Shown here: one piece after another, positions 17,999 to 26,628 of the stretch
Numbering within the stretch: the first letter of the stretch is position 1
Layout of the letters: each line of letters begins with the position of its first letter
Source: Lutimaribacter degradans
Lineage (GTDB): Bacteria > Pseudomonadota > Alphaproteobacteria > Rhodobacterales > Rhodobacteraceae
Assembly (NCBI RefSeq): GCF_023703375.1
Contig: NZ_JAMQGO010000011.1
Coordinates: 1 to 64,000, forward strand
DNA length: 64,000 nucleotides
Direction: 5' to 3'
Position numbers and translations under genes: made by a program
The notes under the pieces: generated by a model
Told to the model about the DNA's origin: nothing
The model's input: only the letters and a program-made list of their open reading frames with translations
Databases searched by the model: none

Positions 17999-19429
17999 AT
18001 GAAGCCGTTCGCCCCGATGCCTTTGTCGATCAAACTGCCGCTTCTCGCTGCGGCAATGATGATCCTTGTGGGCGCGGTGGCATCTCATCAGGTATTGCGG
18101 TCGTTGGCCCGGGTTCAGGACGCGCGGATTCAGGAATTGGCGCAGATGCATGTCGAGGGGTTGTCGGTTGCCCTCGGGCCGCTCGTGCTGCGGCATGACG
18201 TGTGGGAAGTATACGACACGCTCGACCGGGCGGCGCAGGGTGGCGAGGGGCGGCGGATGATATTGACCGCCGTGGCGGATGACCGCGGCCGGGTGCTGGC
18301 CGCGACCGACCCCCGACGGGTACCCATGGACAGCGATATCGCCGAACTTGCAGGTGATGCCGTGGCGCTTGAGAACCTGTCGGTGGACGGGTCGCGCCCC
18401 GTTCTCAGCCTACTGGCGCCCTTGATCTACCAGGGGCGCATGGTGGGGCAGATCGCAACCGAACTGGATGTATCCGACCTGCTGACCGAGCGACGCCGGG
18501 CCGTTCTTATCCTTATCTTTGGCAATGCGGTTGCCATCGGTCTGCTGTCGCTGGCGGGATTTGTGGCCATGAGAACCATGCTTCGCCCCGTCACGACGCT
18601 GGCACGACAGATGACCGAGACACAGGGCGAGCCGCATCAGATACCGATCGCGGAAATCCCGCGGGGCGATGGTGAACTGGCCAGACTGGCGCATACCTAT
18701 AATTCGATGGTCGATGCCGTGGCCGCCAAGGCCGAGGCCGAGCGGCGCCTGGCCGAGCGCGAGCGGTTCGTGGCCCTGGGTCGATTGTCTTCGTCGCTGG
18801 CGCACGAGATCAACAACCCGTTGGGCGGGCTGTTGAACGCAACGGACACCATCCGCGCTTTCGCGGATCGGCCAGATGTGGTGCGGCGGTCTGCCGACCT
18901 TGTGGAACGGGGCCTGCGCCATCTGCGCGATGTGACGCGCGTGACACTCGACCAGAACCGGATCGACACTACAGACCGTGACCTGGGGCCGGATGATTTC
19001 GAGGATCTGAAGCTTTTGATCCAGCCCGAGGTGTCACGCCATGGGCTTGATCTTGAGTGGTCCGTTGACCTGACAGGGGGGGCTGAGTGCAAGATGCCCG
19101 CCGGGCCGGTGCGACAGATCGTGCTGAACCTCTTGCTGAACGCCTGCGCCGCCTCCGGTCAATCCGGGCGCGTCGGGTTGCGCGCCCGTTCAGGTGTTGA
19201 GCAGCTGACCCTGCAAGTCACGAATACCGGGCCGGACATGCCGCAATCCGCGCTGGACCGATTGCTTGATGATGGCCCTCTGTTGCCAGGTGGGGGCGTC
19301 GGGCTGCGCCTGGTGCGCGAGCTTGTAAAAGGCCTTGGCGGCTGGATCGCGCATGCCCATGAGAATGGCGTGACCCGTATCACCGTCGGCTTGCCGATAG
19401 TGCGAGAGGCTGCAAATGCTCAGGAATAG
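17999..19429 (+). CDS. aioS: arsenite sensor histidine kinase AioS
   Basis: A 476-aa membrane histidine kinase. Helix 1 is LPLLAAAMMILVGAVASHQV and a periplasmic sensor part runs to about residue 165. Helix 2 is AVLILIFGNAVAIGLLSLAG, then a HAMP-like linker and the H-box SLAHEINNPLGGLLN. The N-box region is IVLNLLLNACAAS and the G-box is GGGVGLRLVRELVKGLGG. It lies 3 nt after aioX and overlaps aioR, so the three are translated together. It phosphorylates AioR in response to arsenite-loaded AioX. Confidence 0.92.
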   Translation: MKPFAPMPLSIKLPLLAAAMMILVGAVASHQVLRSLARVQDARIQELAQMHVEGLSVALGPLVLRHDVWEVYDTLDRAAQGGEGRRMILTAVADDRGRVLAATDPRRVPMDSDIAELAGDAVALENLSVDGSRPVLSLLAPLIYQGRMVGQIATELDVSDLLTERRRAVLILIFGNAVAIGLLSLAGFVAMRTMLRPVTTLARQMTETQGEPHQIPIAEIPRGDGELARLAHTYNSMVDAVAAKAEAERRLAERERFVALGRLSSSLAHEINNPLGGLLNATDTIRAFADRPDVVRRSADLVERGLRHLRDVTRVTLDQNRIDTTDRDLGPDDFEDLKLLIQPEVSRHGLDLEWSVDLTGGAECKMPAGPVRQIVLNLLLNACAASGQSGRVGLRARSGVEQLTLQVTNTGPDMPQSALDRLLDDGPLLPGGGVGLRLVRELVKGLGGWIAHAHENGVTRITVGLPIVREAANAQE

Positions 19430-20663
19430 GCACATCGTACTTGTCGAAGATGACGAGATCATGGGTGGGTCGCTGCTGCAGCGGCTGGAGCTGGAAGGCG
19501 CGCAGGTTCTTTGGCTGAAGCAGATGGTACGGGCGCTTGGTGCGATCCGAACACCGCAAAAACCCATCGACGCCGTGATCTGTGATATCGGTCTGCCCGA
19601 TGGATCAGGCGAAGAGCTGTTTTCAACCCTGGTCCGCACCGGAACGCCGCCGCCCTTCCTGTTCATCACGGGGCAGGGCGGGATCGGTCAAGCGGTGCGG
19701 TTGATCAAATCGGGCGCGGCGGATTACGTCACCAAGCCCTTTGACATGTCCGTTTTTCTTGAAAGGCTCAGCCTTTTGGTGAGCGATCGGGACAAACCGT
19801 TTGCCGATGATGACTTTCCCCCGTTGCTGGGTGTCTCGCCCGCGGCCCGAAAGATCGAGGGGCTGATTGCCAAAGCAGCGGGTGAAAGTCATGCGGCACT
19901 CATCCGTGGAGGGCCGGGGACCGGCAAGGATCTTGTCGCCCGTCGCATCCACGATTTGTCCGACCGCTCTGCGGCGCCATTCGTTGCCGTGAATCTCGCG
20001 CGGGAAGCCGACGCTGAAATGGCGTTGTTCGGTTCCGATGGCGCGTTCGAGGTGGTGAGCGAAGGCACGCTTTTCATCAACGCGGTCAGCAAGATGGGCG
20101 CAAAAGCGCAATCACGTCTATTGGAGCGGCTGGATGGCCGGTTCGAAGGGCGGCTGATCGCGGCCTGTGGCAATGATCTGGAAGATCTGATCGCGCAGGG
20201 GCGGATCACGTCTGAACTGTTTTACCGTTTGGCACAAACCGAGATTCCCATTCCCCCGCTGAACACGCGGCCGGATGATGCGATCTGGCTCATGCAACAA
20301 TTGTTTCGCAAATTGGCAGCGCGGCACGGACCGGGCATCGAAGGGATCAGCGTGCTTTGCGAAGATGCGGTTCGGGCCCATGACTGGCCGGGTGGCGGGC
20401 GCGAGCTTCGCGCACGGTTGCTGCGTGGCCTGACCATGGCGACAGGGCCGCTGTTGCAGCCATCCGACCTGTTTCCCGAACGCCTTGCCGATCCGGATGA
20501 AATCATGTCTCTCGTCGAGGCGCGCGAAGCAGCCGAAAAAGCGCAGATCATCGCGGCCTTGGACCGGACAGGTGGCCAGATTGGCGAAGCTGCAAGGTTG
20601 CTGCGCATCGCCCGCACGACGCTGTGGGAAAAGATGCAAAAACTCGGTCTGTCCGGCCCTTGA
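19416..20663 (+). CDS. aioR: arsenite response regulator AioR (NtrC-like, degenerate AAA+ core)
   Basis: A 415-aa regulator. Its receiver domain has D57 (CDIGLPDGSG) and K107. An AAA+ domain carries Walker A GGPGTGK (165-171), and a Fis-type HTH ends the protein (AARLLRIARTTLWEKMQKLG). The AAA+ domain is unusual. The GAFTGA loop that contacts sigma-54 reads SDGAFEVVSE (about 207-216). The Walker B GTLFLDE is GTLFINA. The first arginine finger position in ITSELFYRL is not Arg. It may therefore bind DNA and activate without the usual sigma-54 ATPase cycle. Its start overlaps the end of aioS. Confidence 0.9.
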   Translation: MLRNRHIVLVEDDEIMGGSLLQRLELEGAQVLWLKQMVRALGAIRTPQKPIDAVICDIGLPDGSGEELFSTLVRTGTPPPFLFITGQGGIGQAVRLIKSGAADYVTKPFDMSVFLERLSLLVSDRDKPFADDDFPPLLGVSPAARKIEGLIAKAAGESHAALIRGGPGTGKDLVARRIHDLSDRSAAPFVAVNLAREADAEMALFGSDGAFEVVSEGTLFINAVSKMGAKAQSRLLERLDGRFEGRLIAACGNDLEDLIAQGRITSELFYRLAQTEIPIPPLNTRPDDAIWLMQQLFRKLAARHGPGIEGISVLCEDAVRAHDWPGGGRELRARLLRGLTMATGPLLQPSDLFPERLADPDEIMSLVEAREAAEKAQIIAALDRTGGQIGEAARLLRIARTTLWEKMQKLGLSGP

Positions 20664-20676
20664 TAGATCGGCCCGC

Positions 20677-20696
20677 ATGTTCGGATTTCCGAACAT
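20677..20696. promoter_or_regulatory. perfect palindrome upstream of aioBA (candidate AioR site)
   Basis: ATGTTCGGATTTCCGAACAT has two 9-bp arms around a TT spacer. It is the only strong inverted repeat in the 167-nt aioR-aioB gap and lies 135-154 nt before aioB. It overlaps where a -35 would sit for the TATATT at about 20705. An AioR or similar activator site is inferred. Confidence 0.6.
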
Positions 20697-20734
20697 CAAG
20701 ATTTTATATTCAAAAACAAGGCGTAGCTGCGGCG

Positions 20735-20750
20735 CGGCACACGCGTTGAG
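20735..20750 (+). promoter_or_regulatory. weak sigma-54-like element upstream of aioB
   Basis: CGGCACACGCGTTGAG resembles the -24/-12 consensus TGGCACG-N4-TTGC: GG and TTG are at the correct spacing, but GA replaces the -12 GC. It lies about 50 bp downstream of the palindrome centre. Arsenite oxidase genes elsewhere are often sigma-54 dependent, but this match is imperfect. Confidence 0.3.
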
Positions 20751-20830
20751 CCCATCGCACGCGCCCGCCTGCGATGGCTAAGCTGTTGGCGATTTTCCAT
20801 CACTTGATGAGCCAGGGAGGAGTTCAGCCA

Positions 20831-21355
20831 ATGAAGTGCAACCGATTGGTCGACGCGGGGCGTCGGCAGTTTCTGAGGGGCGGCATGATGGCCACGGCGG
20901 GTGCCGTTGCATCGACGGTCATGACGCCGGAGCAAGCCAAGGCGCAGGCTCAAGGGCTGGCCAGGGTCGACTACCCGGCGAACCGCCTTGCCAATGTCGC
21001 CGATCTGGAGGTGAACGAACCGCTCGACGTTTCCTACCCCGACCCGGACAGCCCCGGTGTCCTGCTCAAGCTTGGGCAGGCGGTCGAAGGGGGTGTCGGG
21101 CCGGATGGTGACATCGTGGCGTTCTCGGTGCTCTGCCCGCACAAGGGGTGGATGATGAGCTATTCGGCCGACGACAAGACGCTCAACTGCCCCGGCCACC
21201 ATTCCCGCTTCGATTGCGAAAGCGGCGGCCAGCAGATCTGGGGTCATGCCACCAGCAATCTGGCCCAGTTCCAGCTGAGCGTGGACGATGACGGCGAAAT
21301 CTTTGCGAACGGGGTCGATGAGTTGATCTACGGCCGCCTGTCCAACGTGCTGTAA
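20831..21355 (+). CDS. aioB: arsenite oxidase small (Rieske) subunit
   Basis: A 174-aa subunit exported by Tat (signal RRQFLRGGMMATAGAV). The [2Fe-2S] ligands are C102-P-H104 and C120-P-G-H123. The two extra cysteines that form a disulfide in many Rieske proteins are replaced by W107 and G122, as in the Alcaligenes faecalis type. It passes electrons from the AioA centre to a periplasmic carrier and carries the signal that exports the complex. GGAGG precedes the ATG at 20831. aioA begins 13 nt later. Confidence 0.95.
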   Translation: MKCNRLVDAGRRQFLRGGMMATAGAVASTVMTPEQAKAQAQGLARVDYPANRLANVADLEVNEPLDVSYPDPDSPGVLLKLGQAVEGGVGPDGDIVAFSVLCPHKGWMMSYSADDKTLNCPGHHSRFDCESGGQQIWGHATSNLAQFQLSVDDDGEIFANGVDELIYGRLSNVL

Positions 21356-21368
21356 GGGGAAAAGACAC

Positions 21369-23834
21369 ATGGCTTACAAAAGACAAATCGACCGTCTTCC
21401 GATCATCCCTGCCGATGCGGACGAGTTCAACGTTTCCTGCCACTATTGCATCGTCGGGTGCGGCTACAAGGCTTACACTTGGCCGATGAACAAGCAGGGC
21501 GGCACGGCGCCGAGCGAAAACAAGTTCGGCGTGGACCTGAGCGAACAGCAGTTCATGGAAAGCGAGGCGTGGTACGCGCCTTCGATGTACAACATCGTCA
21601 AACAGAACGGCCGGGATGTGCACCTGGTGGTCAAGCCTGACGCGAATTGCGTGGTCAACTCGGGCCTCGGCTCGATCCGCGGCGCGCGGATGGCCGAAAA
21701 CCGGCCCTCTCGTGTGACTGGCACACAGCAACAGCGCCTGTCCGATCCGATGGTCTGGCGCAACGGTGTCTGGCAGCCCACCTCGTGGGACGATGCGCTG
21801 GATCTGGTGGCACGGGTGACAGCCAAGGTCGTGATGCAGGGCTCGGAAGATGACATCGTGGTGTCGATGTTCGACCACGGCGGTTCCGCAGGCGGCTACG
21901 AGAATACCTGGGGCACCGGCAAGCTGTACTTCGACAGCATGAAGATCAAGAATTGCCGAATCCATAACCGCCCCGCCTATAACTCGGAGGTTCATTCGTC
22001 GCGCGACATGGGTGTGGATGAATTGAACTATGCCTACGAAGATTACACGCTGACCGATACGATTTTCATGGTCGGCGCAAACTCGATGGAGACGCAGACA
22101 AACCTCTATCTCAATCATATGGTTCCCGGCCTTCAGAACGGTGCGAAGATGATCGTGGTCGATCCCCGGCGCACGCTGACCATTGCATCGTCCGAGCAAT
22201 ATGCCGGGCCGGAAAACGTGCTGCACCTGGCGATCAAGGAAGGCACCGATATGGCGCTTTTCAACGCCCTTATGACCCACATCGTCGATCAGGGCTGGGT
22301 CGATTCAGACTTCATCACCAAGTCGACCTTTCAAGGTGGCGAGGCCGTGGAACAGGATGCCGCGCACCCGGCGGGCCTGGGCAGCCTGGACTACGCGATG
22401 CAGACCTGCCGCACATCGTTGGACGAGGCCGCAGAGATATGCGGCGTGCCGGCCGCCGACATCCGACAGGCTGCTGAATGGATCGCCCAGCCTCATGATG
22501 ATGGCAGTCGCCGCAAATGCGTGACCTGTTATGAGAAGGGCATCATCTGGGGCAACGACAACTACCGCACCATCGGCGCCTTGGTGAACATCGCGCTGGC
22601 GACGGGCAATGTGGGCCGCGAAGGCGGCGGCGTTTGCCGTCTGGGCGGCCACCAGGAAGGGTATTTCCGTCCCTCCGAAGCCCATGTGGGCCGACCGGCG
22701 GAATATATCGACCAGTTTCTCATCCGTGGTCTGGGCGGCGTTCACCACATCTGGGCCTGCGACCATTACAAGACCACGCTGAATGCCTCCGAGTTCAAGC
22801 GGGTGCACAAGCGGCGTTCGGACATGGTGAAAGACGCGATCGACATGGCCGCGGGTGGCACACGTGAACAGGTGGTCGATGCCATCGTATCGGCGATCAA
22901 CGCGGGTGGTCTGTTCGTGGTCGACGTGGATATCATCCACAGCCAGATCGGGCAGAACGCCCATGTCATCCTGCCCGCCTGTGAGTCGAACGAAATGAAC
23001 CTTACCTCGATGAACGGTGAGCGCCGGTTGCGGCTGTCCGAGAAATACATGGACCCGTTTGGAAACTCGAAACCCGACGCCCTGATCGCGGCGGGCATCG
23101 CCCAGCACATGGAGCGTGTTCTGCGCGAGATGGGCGAGGATGCCTATGCCGATCAGTTCAAGGGCTATGATTGGGAAACCGAGGAAGATGCTTTCATGGA
23201 CGGCTATGGCTCTGCCCATACGGACGTGACGTACGAGCGTTTGCGCGCCGCTGGCAACAACGGGGTGCAAGAGCCTGTCTTGGGCTACGAGGACGGCCAG
23301 CTTGTCGGCACGCCGCGGCTTTATACCGATGGCGTCTTCACCCGCCACGGGCGCGAGGACGGCAAGGCGCTGTTCTGTGCCGCGGGCTGGCGCGGCTGGC
23401 AGGCCCCCGGAAAGGCCCGGGAACAGGCCGCACACCGGTTCTGGATCAACAACGTCCGGGCCAATATCTTCTGGCAGAACCAGTTCCTGGACCAGGACAA
23501 CGATTTCGTCCAGGACCGCTATCCGCATCCCTTCGTCGAGATGCATCCCGATGACATGGTCGACCTGGGCCTGAACCCCGGCGATCTGCTTGAGATCATC
23601 AACGACAACGGTGTCACACAGGGCATGGCCTATCCGATGCCCACGCTCAAGCAGAACACCGTGGCAATGGTCTTTGGTTCGCCTGCGGGCAGCCAGGGCA
23701 ATGTCGTGAACCCGGGCGTGAACGAGTTGGTCCTGCCGGACTACAAGCACTGCTGGGGCGATATCCGCAAGATATCGGACGCGACAGAGCAGACGCGTAA
23801 CATCTCGTTCAAATCGCACGAGATCATGCTTTGA
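21369..23834 (+). CDS. aioA: arsenite oxidase large molybdopterin subunit
   Basis: An 821-aa enzyme of the DMSO reductase superfamily that oxidises arsenite to arsenate at a Mo-bis(MGD) centre. The N-terminus holds the [3Fe-4S] cysteines C24-x2-C27-x3-C31 in SCHYCIVGCGYK, a spacing typical of AioA. It has no signal peptide, as expected for a subunit co-exported with AioB. Length matches the family. A strong terminator follows the stop. No cytochrome c gene is adjacent, unlike some aio operons. Confidence 0.97.
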   Translation: MAYKRQIDRLPIIPADADEFNVSCHYCIVGCGYKAYTWPMNKQGGTAPSENKFGVDLSEQQFMESEAWYAPSMYNIVKQNGRDVHLVVKPDANCVVNSGLGSIRGARMAENRPSRVTGTQQQRLSDPMVWRNGVWQPTSWDDALDLVARVTAKVVMQGSEDDIVVSMFDHGGSAGGYENTWGTGKLYFDSMKIKNCRIHNRPAYNSEVHSSRDMGVDELNYAYEDYTLTDTIFMVGANSMETQTNLYLNHMVPGLQNGAKMIVVDPRRTLTIASSEQYAGPENVLHLAIKEGTDMALFNALMTHIVDQGWVDSDFITKSTFQGGEAVEQDAAHPAGLGSLDYAMQTCRTSLDEAAEICGVPAADIRQAAEWIAQPHDDGSRRKCVTCYEKGIIWGNDNYRTIGALVNIALATGNVGREGGGVCRLGGHQEGYFRPSEAHVGRPAEYIDQFLIRGLGGVHHIWACDHYKTTLNASEFKRVHKRRSDMVKDAIDMAAGGTREQVVDAIVSAINAGGLFVVDVDIIHSQIGQNAHVILPACESNEMNLTSMNGERRLRLSEKYMDPFGNSKPDALIAAGIAQHMERVLREMGEDAYADQFKGYDWETEEDAFMDGYGSAHTDVTYERLRAAGNNGVQEPVLGYEDGQLVGTPRLYTDGVFTRHGREDGKALFCAAGWRGWQAPGKAREQAAHRFWINNVRANIFWQNQFLDQDNDFVQDRYPHPFVEMHPDDMVDLGLNPGDLLEIINDNGVTQGMAYPMPTLKQNTVAMVFGSPAGSQGNVVNPGVNELVLPDYKHCWGDIRKISDATEQTRNISFKSHEIML

Positions 23835-23846
23835 TCCAACAAGGTC

Positions 23847-23877
23847 GACCCGCCCCCAGTACCGGGGCGGGTCTTTT
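23847..23877 (+). terminator. intrinsic terminator between aioA and moeA
   Basis: GACCCGCCCC (23847-23856) pairs with GGGGCGGGTC (23864-23873), and TTTT follows. It would lower moeA expression relative to aioBA, or end the oxidase transcript. Confidence 0.85.
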
Positions 23878-23890
23878 CAAAGGGGGCAAC

Positions 23891-25159
23891 ATGGCCGGTC
23901 TTGCAGCCTGTTCCACGGGCAAACCCGGGCCGATCCTGTCGGTCGACGCCGCGCGGTTGCGCGCGGTCACTGCCGCGTGCCCTGTAACGGGGCTCGAAAC
24001 GCTTTCGCTTGATGCTGCGGTTGGCCGCGTGACAGCAGGTTCGACTACGGCGGCATCTGCATTGCCGCCTTTCGACAATTCCGCCATGGATGGTTATGCC
24101 CTGTGCATGTCCGACCTTGCCGGCGATGGCCCGTGGCGCCTGCCAGTGTCGGCACGTATCACGGCTGGGGATGGGCGAGCCTTGACTCTTTCAGCAGGGT
24201 CGGTCGCGCGTATCTTTACCGGCGCGCCGGTGCCCCTTGGGGCAGATGCCGTCGTGATGCAGGAGCATGTCACGCGCTCGGGCAACATGATTACGGTGTC
24301 GCGGCCCCCACGATGCGGGCAAAACATACGCCGCCGGGGCGAAGACGTGGCGCAGGGTGCGCTTGCCCTGGGCGCTGGCCGCGCGCTCACCCCACAGCGT
24401 CTTGCCTTGTTGGCGGGGTGTGGTGTGGCATCGGTTGCCGTGCGTGCCCGTGTGCGCGTGGCCATCCTCTCGACCGGAAATGAACTGGCCGAACCGGGCC
24501 AGCCACGCGGGCCGGGACAGATCTACAATTCAAACCGCGTATTGTTGCGCGCGACGTTGTCACGCCTTCCCTGGGTTGATCTTGCCGATCTTGGTATTCT
24601 GCCGGATGACCCCGGCAGCATCCGTGGCGCGATCCGCTTGGCCGCGAAATCGAATGACGTGATAATTTCCTCGGGTGGGGTATCGGCGGGTGAAGAAGAT
24701 CACATTCTTGATGCGCTGCGCGCCGAGGCGGCCGAGCTTGACGTGCTCAAGGTTGCGATCCGCCCGGGCAAGCCCCTGACGGTGGGCCGGCTTGGGCAGG
24801 CGCTCTATTTCGGACTGCCCGGCAATCCCTATGCCGCCGCCATCACCCTTTCCCAGATCGCGCGGCCTGCCCTGAACCGTGTGGCCGGGCTGACGGAAGG
24901 AACCGACGCGTGGCTACCGGCCGTGGCTGGCTTTACCTACAGTCGCAGAACGGGGCGGCGAGAATATGTGCCGGTCACCTGGTCCGGCCGTGATCCGCTG
25001 GGGCGGCCGATCATCGCGCGCCTGGGACAGGGTGCCTCGGCCTCGCTGTCGCCCATTGCCCAGGCCATGGGAATTGCCGTGATACCCCAGGACATGGATG
25101 TGGTCAGACCGGGGCAGCCCTTGTCGGTCGAGCCGCTTTCCGAGTCTGCGTTGTTCTGA
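23891..25159 (+). CDS. moeA: molybdopterin molybdenumtransferase MoeA
   Basis: A 422-aa enzyme that inserts molybdenum into adenylated molybdopterin. The core motifs are DNSAMDGYAL, TGAPVPLGADAVVMQE, ILSTGNEL, SSGGVSAGEED and the domain-III segment VAIRPGKPLTVG...LPGNPYAAAIT. The reading frame is open further upstream, but the ATG at 23891 follows AAAGGGGG and lies beyond the terminator. An extra MoeA beside aioA presumably supplies cofactor for the oxidase. Confidence 0.93.
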   Translation: MAGLAACSTGKPGPILSVDAARLRAVTAACPVTGLETLSLDAAVGRVTAGSTTAASALPPFDNSAMDGYALCMSDLAGDGPWRLPVSARITAGDGRALTLSAGSVARIFTGAPVPLGADAVVMQEHVTRSGNMITVSRPPRCGQNIRRRGEDVAQGALALGAGRALTPQRLALLAGCGVASVAVRARVRVAILSTGNELAEPGQPRGPGQIYNSNRVLLRATLSRLPWVDLADLGILPDDPGSIRGAIRLAAKSNDVIISSGGVSAGEEDHILDALRAEAAELDVLKVAIRPGKPLTVGRLGQALYFGLPGNPYAAAITLSQIARPALNRVAGLTEGTDAWLPAVAGFTYSRRTGRREYVPVTWSGRDPLGRPIIARLGQGASASLSPIAQAMGIAVIPQDMDVVRPGQPLSVEPLSESALF

Positions 25160-25417
25160 CAGTCGCCGGCGTCTGTTGCGCGGCGCGATTGCGAAAGAAA
25201 AGCGAGACTTTGTCACGTGGGCGTCTTGCGATTCTTGCACCATTGGGTCATCGCCGCCCGCATCCGCGCAAGCCGTGCCTTCGACATGCGGGTGAATGTA
25301 ACGGTCAGACTGCGCCTTGTCGGATGAGCGTGGTCTGTTGTCGCGTTCCGCCCAGGTCAGGGCGCGCGACCGGCAAGGCGCGGTCAAGAAGATCCGCAGA
25401 GGCCCGAAGGCGGCGGT
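25160..25417. other. gene-free stretch before the Pho box
   Basis: Between moeA and pstS (25160-25519) I see no gene with coding character. This first part is GC-rich with no clear repeat or terminator. The regulatory part is at 25418-25450. Confidence 0.5.
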
Positions 25418-25450
25418 TGTTACATAAGTGTCATATAATTTTTGCATAAG
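25418..25450 (+). promoter_or_regulatory. Pho box (three 11-bp repeats) upstream of pstS
   Basis: TGTTACATAAG, TGTCATATAAT and TTTTGCATAAG are three consecutive 11-mers in phase. The first two fit the PhoB consensus TGTCAya-N4 repeat well. They end 69 nt before the pstS start. PhoB activation under phosphate limitation is the expected effect. Confidence 0.75.
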
Positions 25451-25519
25451 CATCACAGAATCTCTTTAGCGACGCGTCTGAGGCCGACTGCTCTGGCCCG
25501 AATTGAAACAGGAGATACC

Positions 25520-26557
25520 ATGTCTTTCACCAAGCTTTCCGTGTCGGCACTGGCGCTCGCCGCCGTGTCCGCCACCGCCGCCGCCGCACGTGACGAAATC
25601 CGTATCGTCGGTTCGTCGACCGTGTTCCCCTACACGCAAGCTGTCGCCGAGCAGTTCGCCAACAACACCGGCGCGCCTTCGCCGATCGTCGAATCCACCG
25701 GCACCGGCGGTGGCATGAAGATTTTCTGCGGTGGCATCGGTGAGCAGCACCCCGACATCACCGGCGCGTCGCGCGCGATGAAGGCATCTGAATATCAGCT
25801 GTGCCAGGAAAATGGCGTCACCGAGGTATCCGAAGCCCTGATCGGCTTTGACGGTCTGTCGCTGGCCATTTCGCGCAGCAACGATTTCGCATGGGACTTG
25901 ACCCTGACGGAAATCTACCTCGCGCTGGGCGCGCAGGTTCCCGTCGATGGCGAATGGGCCGACAACCCTTACACGACCTGGGACCAGATCAACCCCGATC
26001 TGCCGGCCGTTGAAATCCTGGCCTATGGCCCGCCGCCGACTTCGGGCACCCGTGATGCCTTTGTCGAACTGGCGATGCACGCCGGTTGTGAAGAGCTTGA
26101 CTATGTCAAGGATGGCGGTTTCGACGGTGACTGGGTCAAGGAAAACTGCTCGCGCATGCGCACCGACGGGCCTTTCGTCGAAGCCGGTGAGAATGACAAC
26201 CTGATCGTTCAGCGCCTTGAAGCAGACTCCAACGCCATGGGCATCTTTGGCTACTCGTTCCTTTACGAGAACCTGGACAACCTTAAGGGCGTGATGATCA
26301 ACGGCGTCGAGCCGTCGACCGACACGATCGCCGACAAATCCTACCCGGTGTCGCGTCCGTTGTATTTCTACGTCAAGAACGCGCACCGCGGCGTTATCCC
26401 CAACCTCAACGAGTTCATCGAAGAGTACATGTCGGACGACGCGCTGGAAGCCGGCGGCTACCTGTCAGAGCGTGGCCTGGTTGCGCTGGCCGATGATCGT
26501 CGCGCAGCCCTTCAGGACGCTGTCCTGAACGGTGAGCCGATGAGCGCCCCGGAATAA
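25520..26557 (+). CDS. pstS: phosphate ABC transporter substrate-binding protein PstS
   Basis: A 345-aa periplasmic phosphate-binding protein. The signal peptide is LSVSALALAAVSATAAAA, followed by the ligand-site motifs IVGSSTVFPYTQAVAE and STGTGGGMKIFC and the conserved PPTSGTRDAF. AGGAGA precedes the ATG at 25520. It starts the pst operon, and a strong hairpin after it should favour excess binding protein. Its place beside the arsenite oxidase suggests a role in keeping phosphate uptake going when arsenate is made. Confidence 0.94.
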   Translation: MSFTKLSVSALALAAVSATAAAARDEIRIVGSSTVFPYTQAVAEQFANNTGAPSPIVESTGTGGGMKIFCGGIGEQHPDITGASRAMKASEYQLCQENGVTEVSEALIGFDGLSLAISRSNDFAWDLTLTEIYLALGAQVPVDGEWADNPYTTWDQINPDLPAVEILAYGPPPTSGTRDAFVELAMHAGCEELDYVKDGGFDGDWVKENCSRMRTDGPFVEAGENDNLIVQRLEADSNAMGIFGYSFLYENLDNLKGVMINGVEPSTDTIADKSYPVSRPLYFYVKNAHRGVIPNLNEFIEEYMSDDALEAGGYLSERGLVALADDRRAALQDAVLNGEPMSAPE

Positions 26558-26578
26558 GATCTGCACCTGGATCAATTG

Positions 26579-26612
26579 CCCGGGGCGCTTGACTGCGCCC
26601 CGGGTGTTTCTT
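26579..26612 (+). terminator. attenuating terminator between pstS and pstC
   Basis: CCCGGGGCGC (26579-26588) and GCGCCCCGGG (26595-26604) form a perfect 10-bp stem with a 6-nt loop, then TGTTTCTTT. Partial termination would raise PstS relative to the permeases. Confidence 0.75.
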
Positions 26613-26628
26613 TGGAAAGAACAGGCCG

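Noticed and set aside
22305..23819. 504-codon minus frame
   Set aside because: Antisense to aioA, which has clear motifs and correct length.
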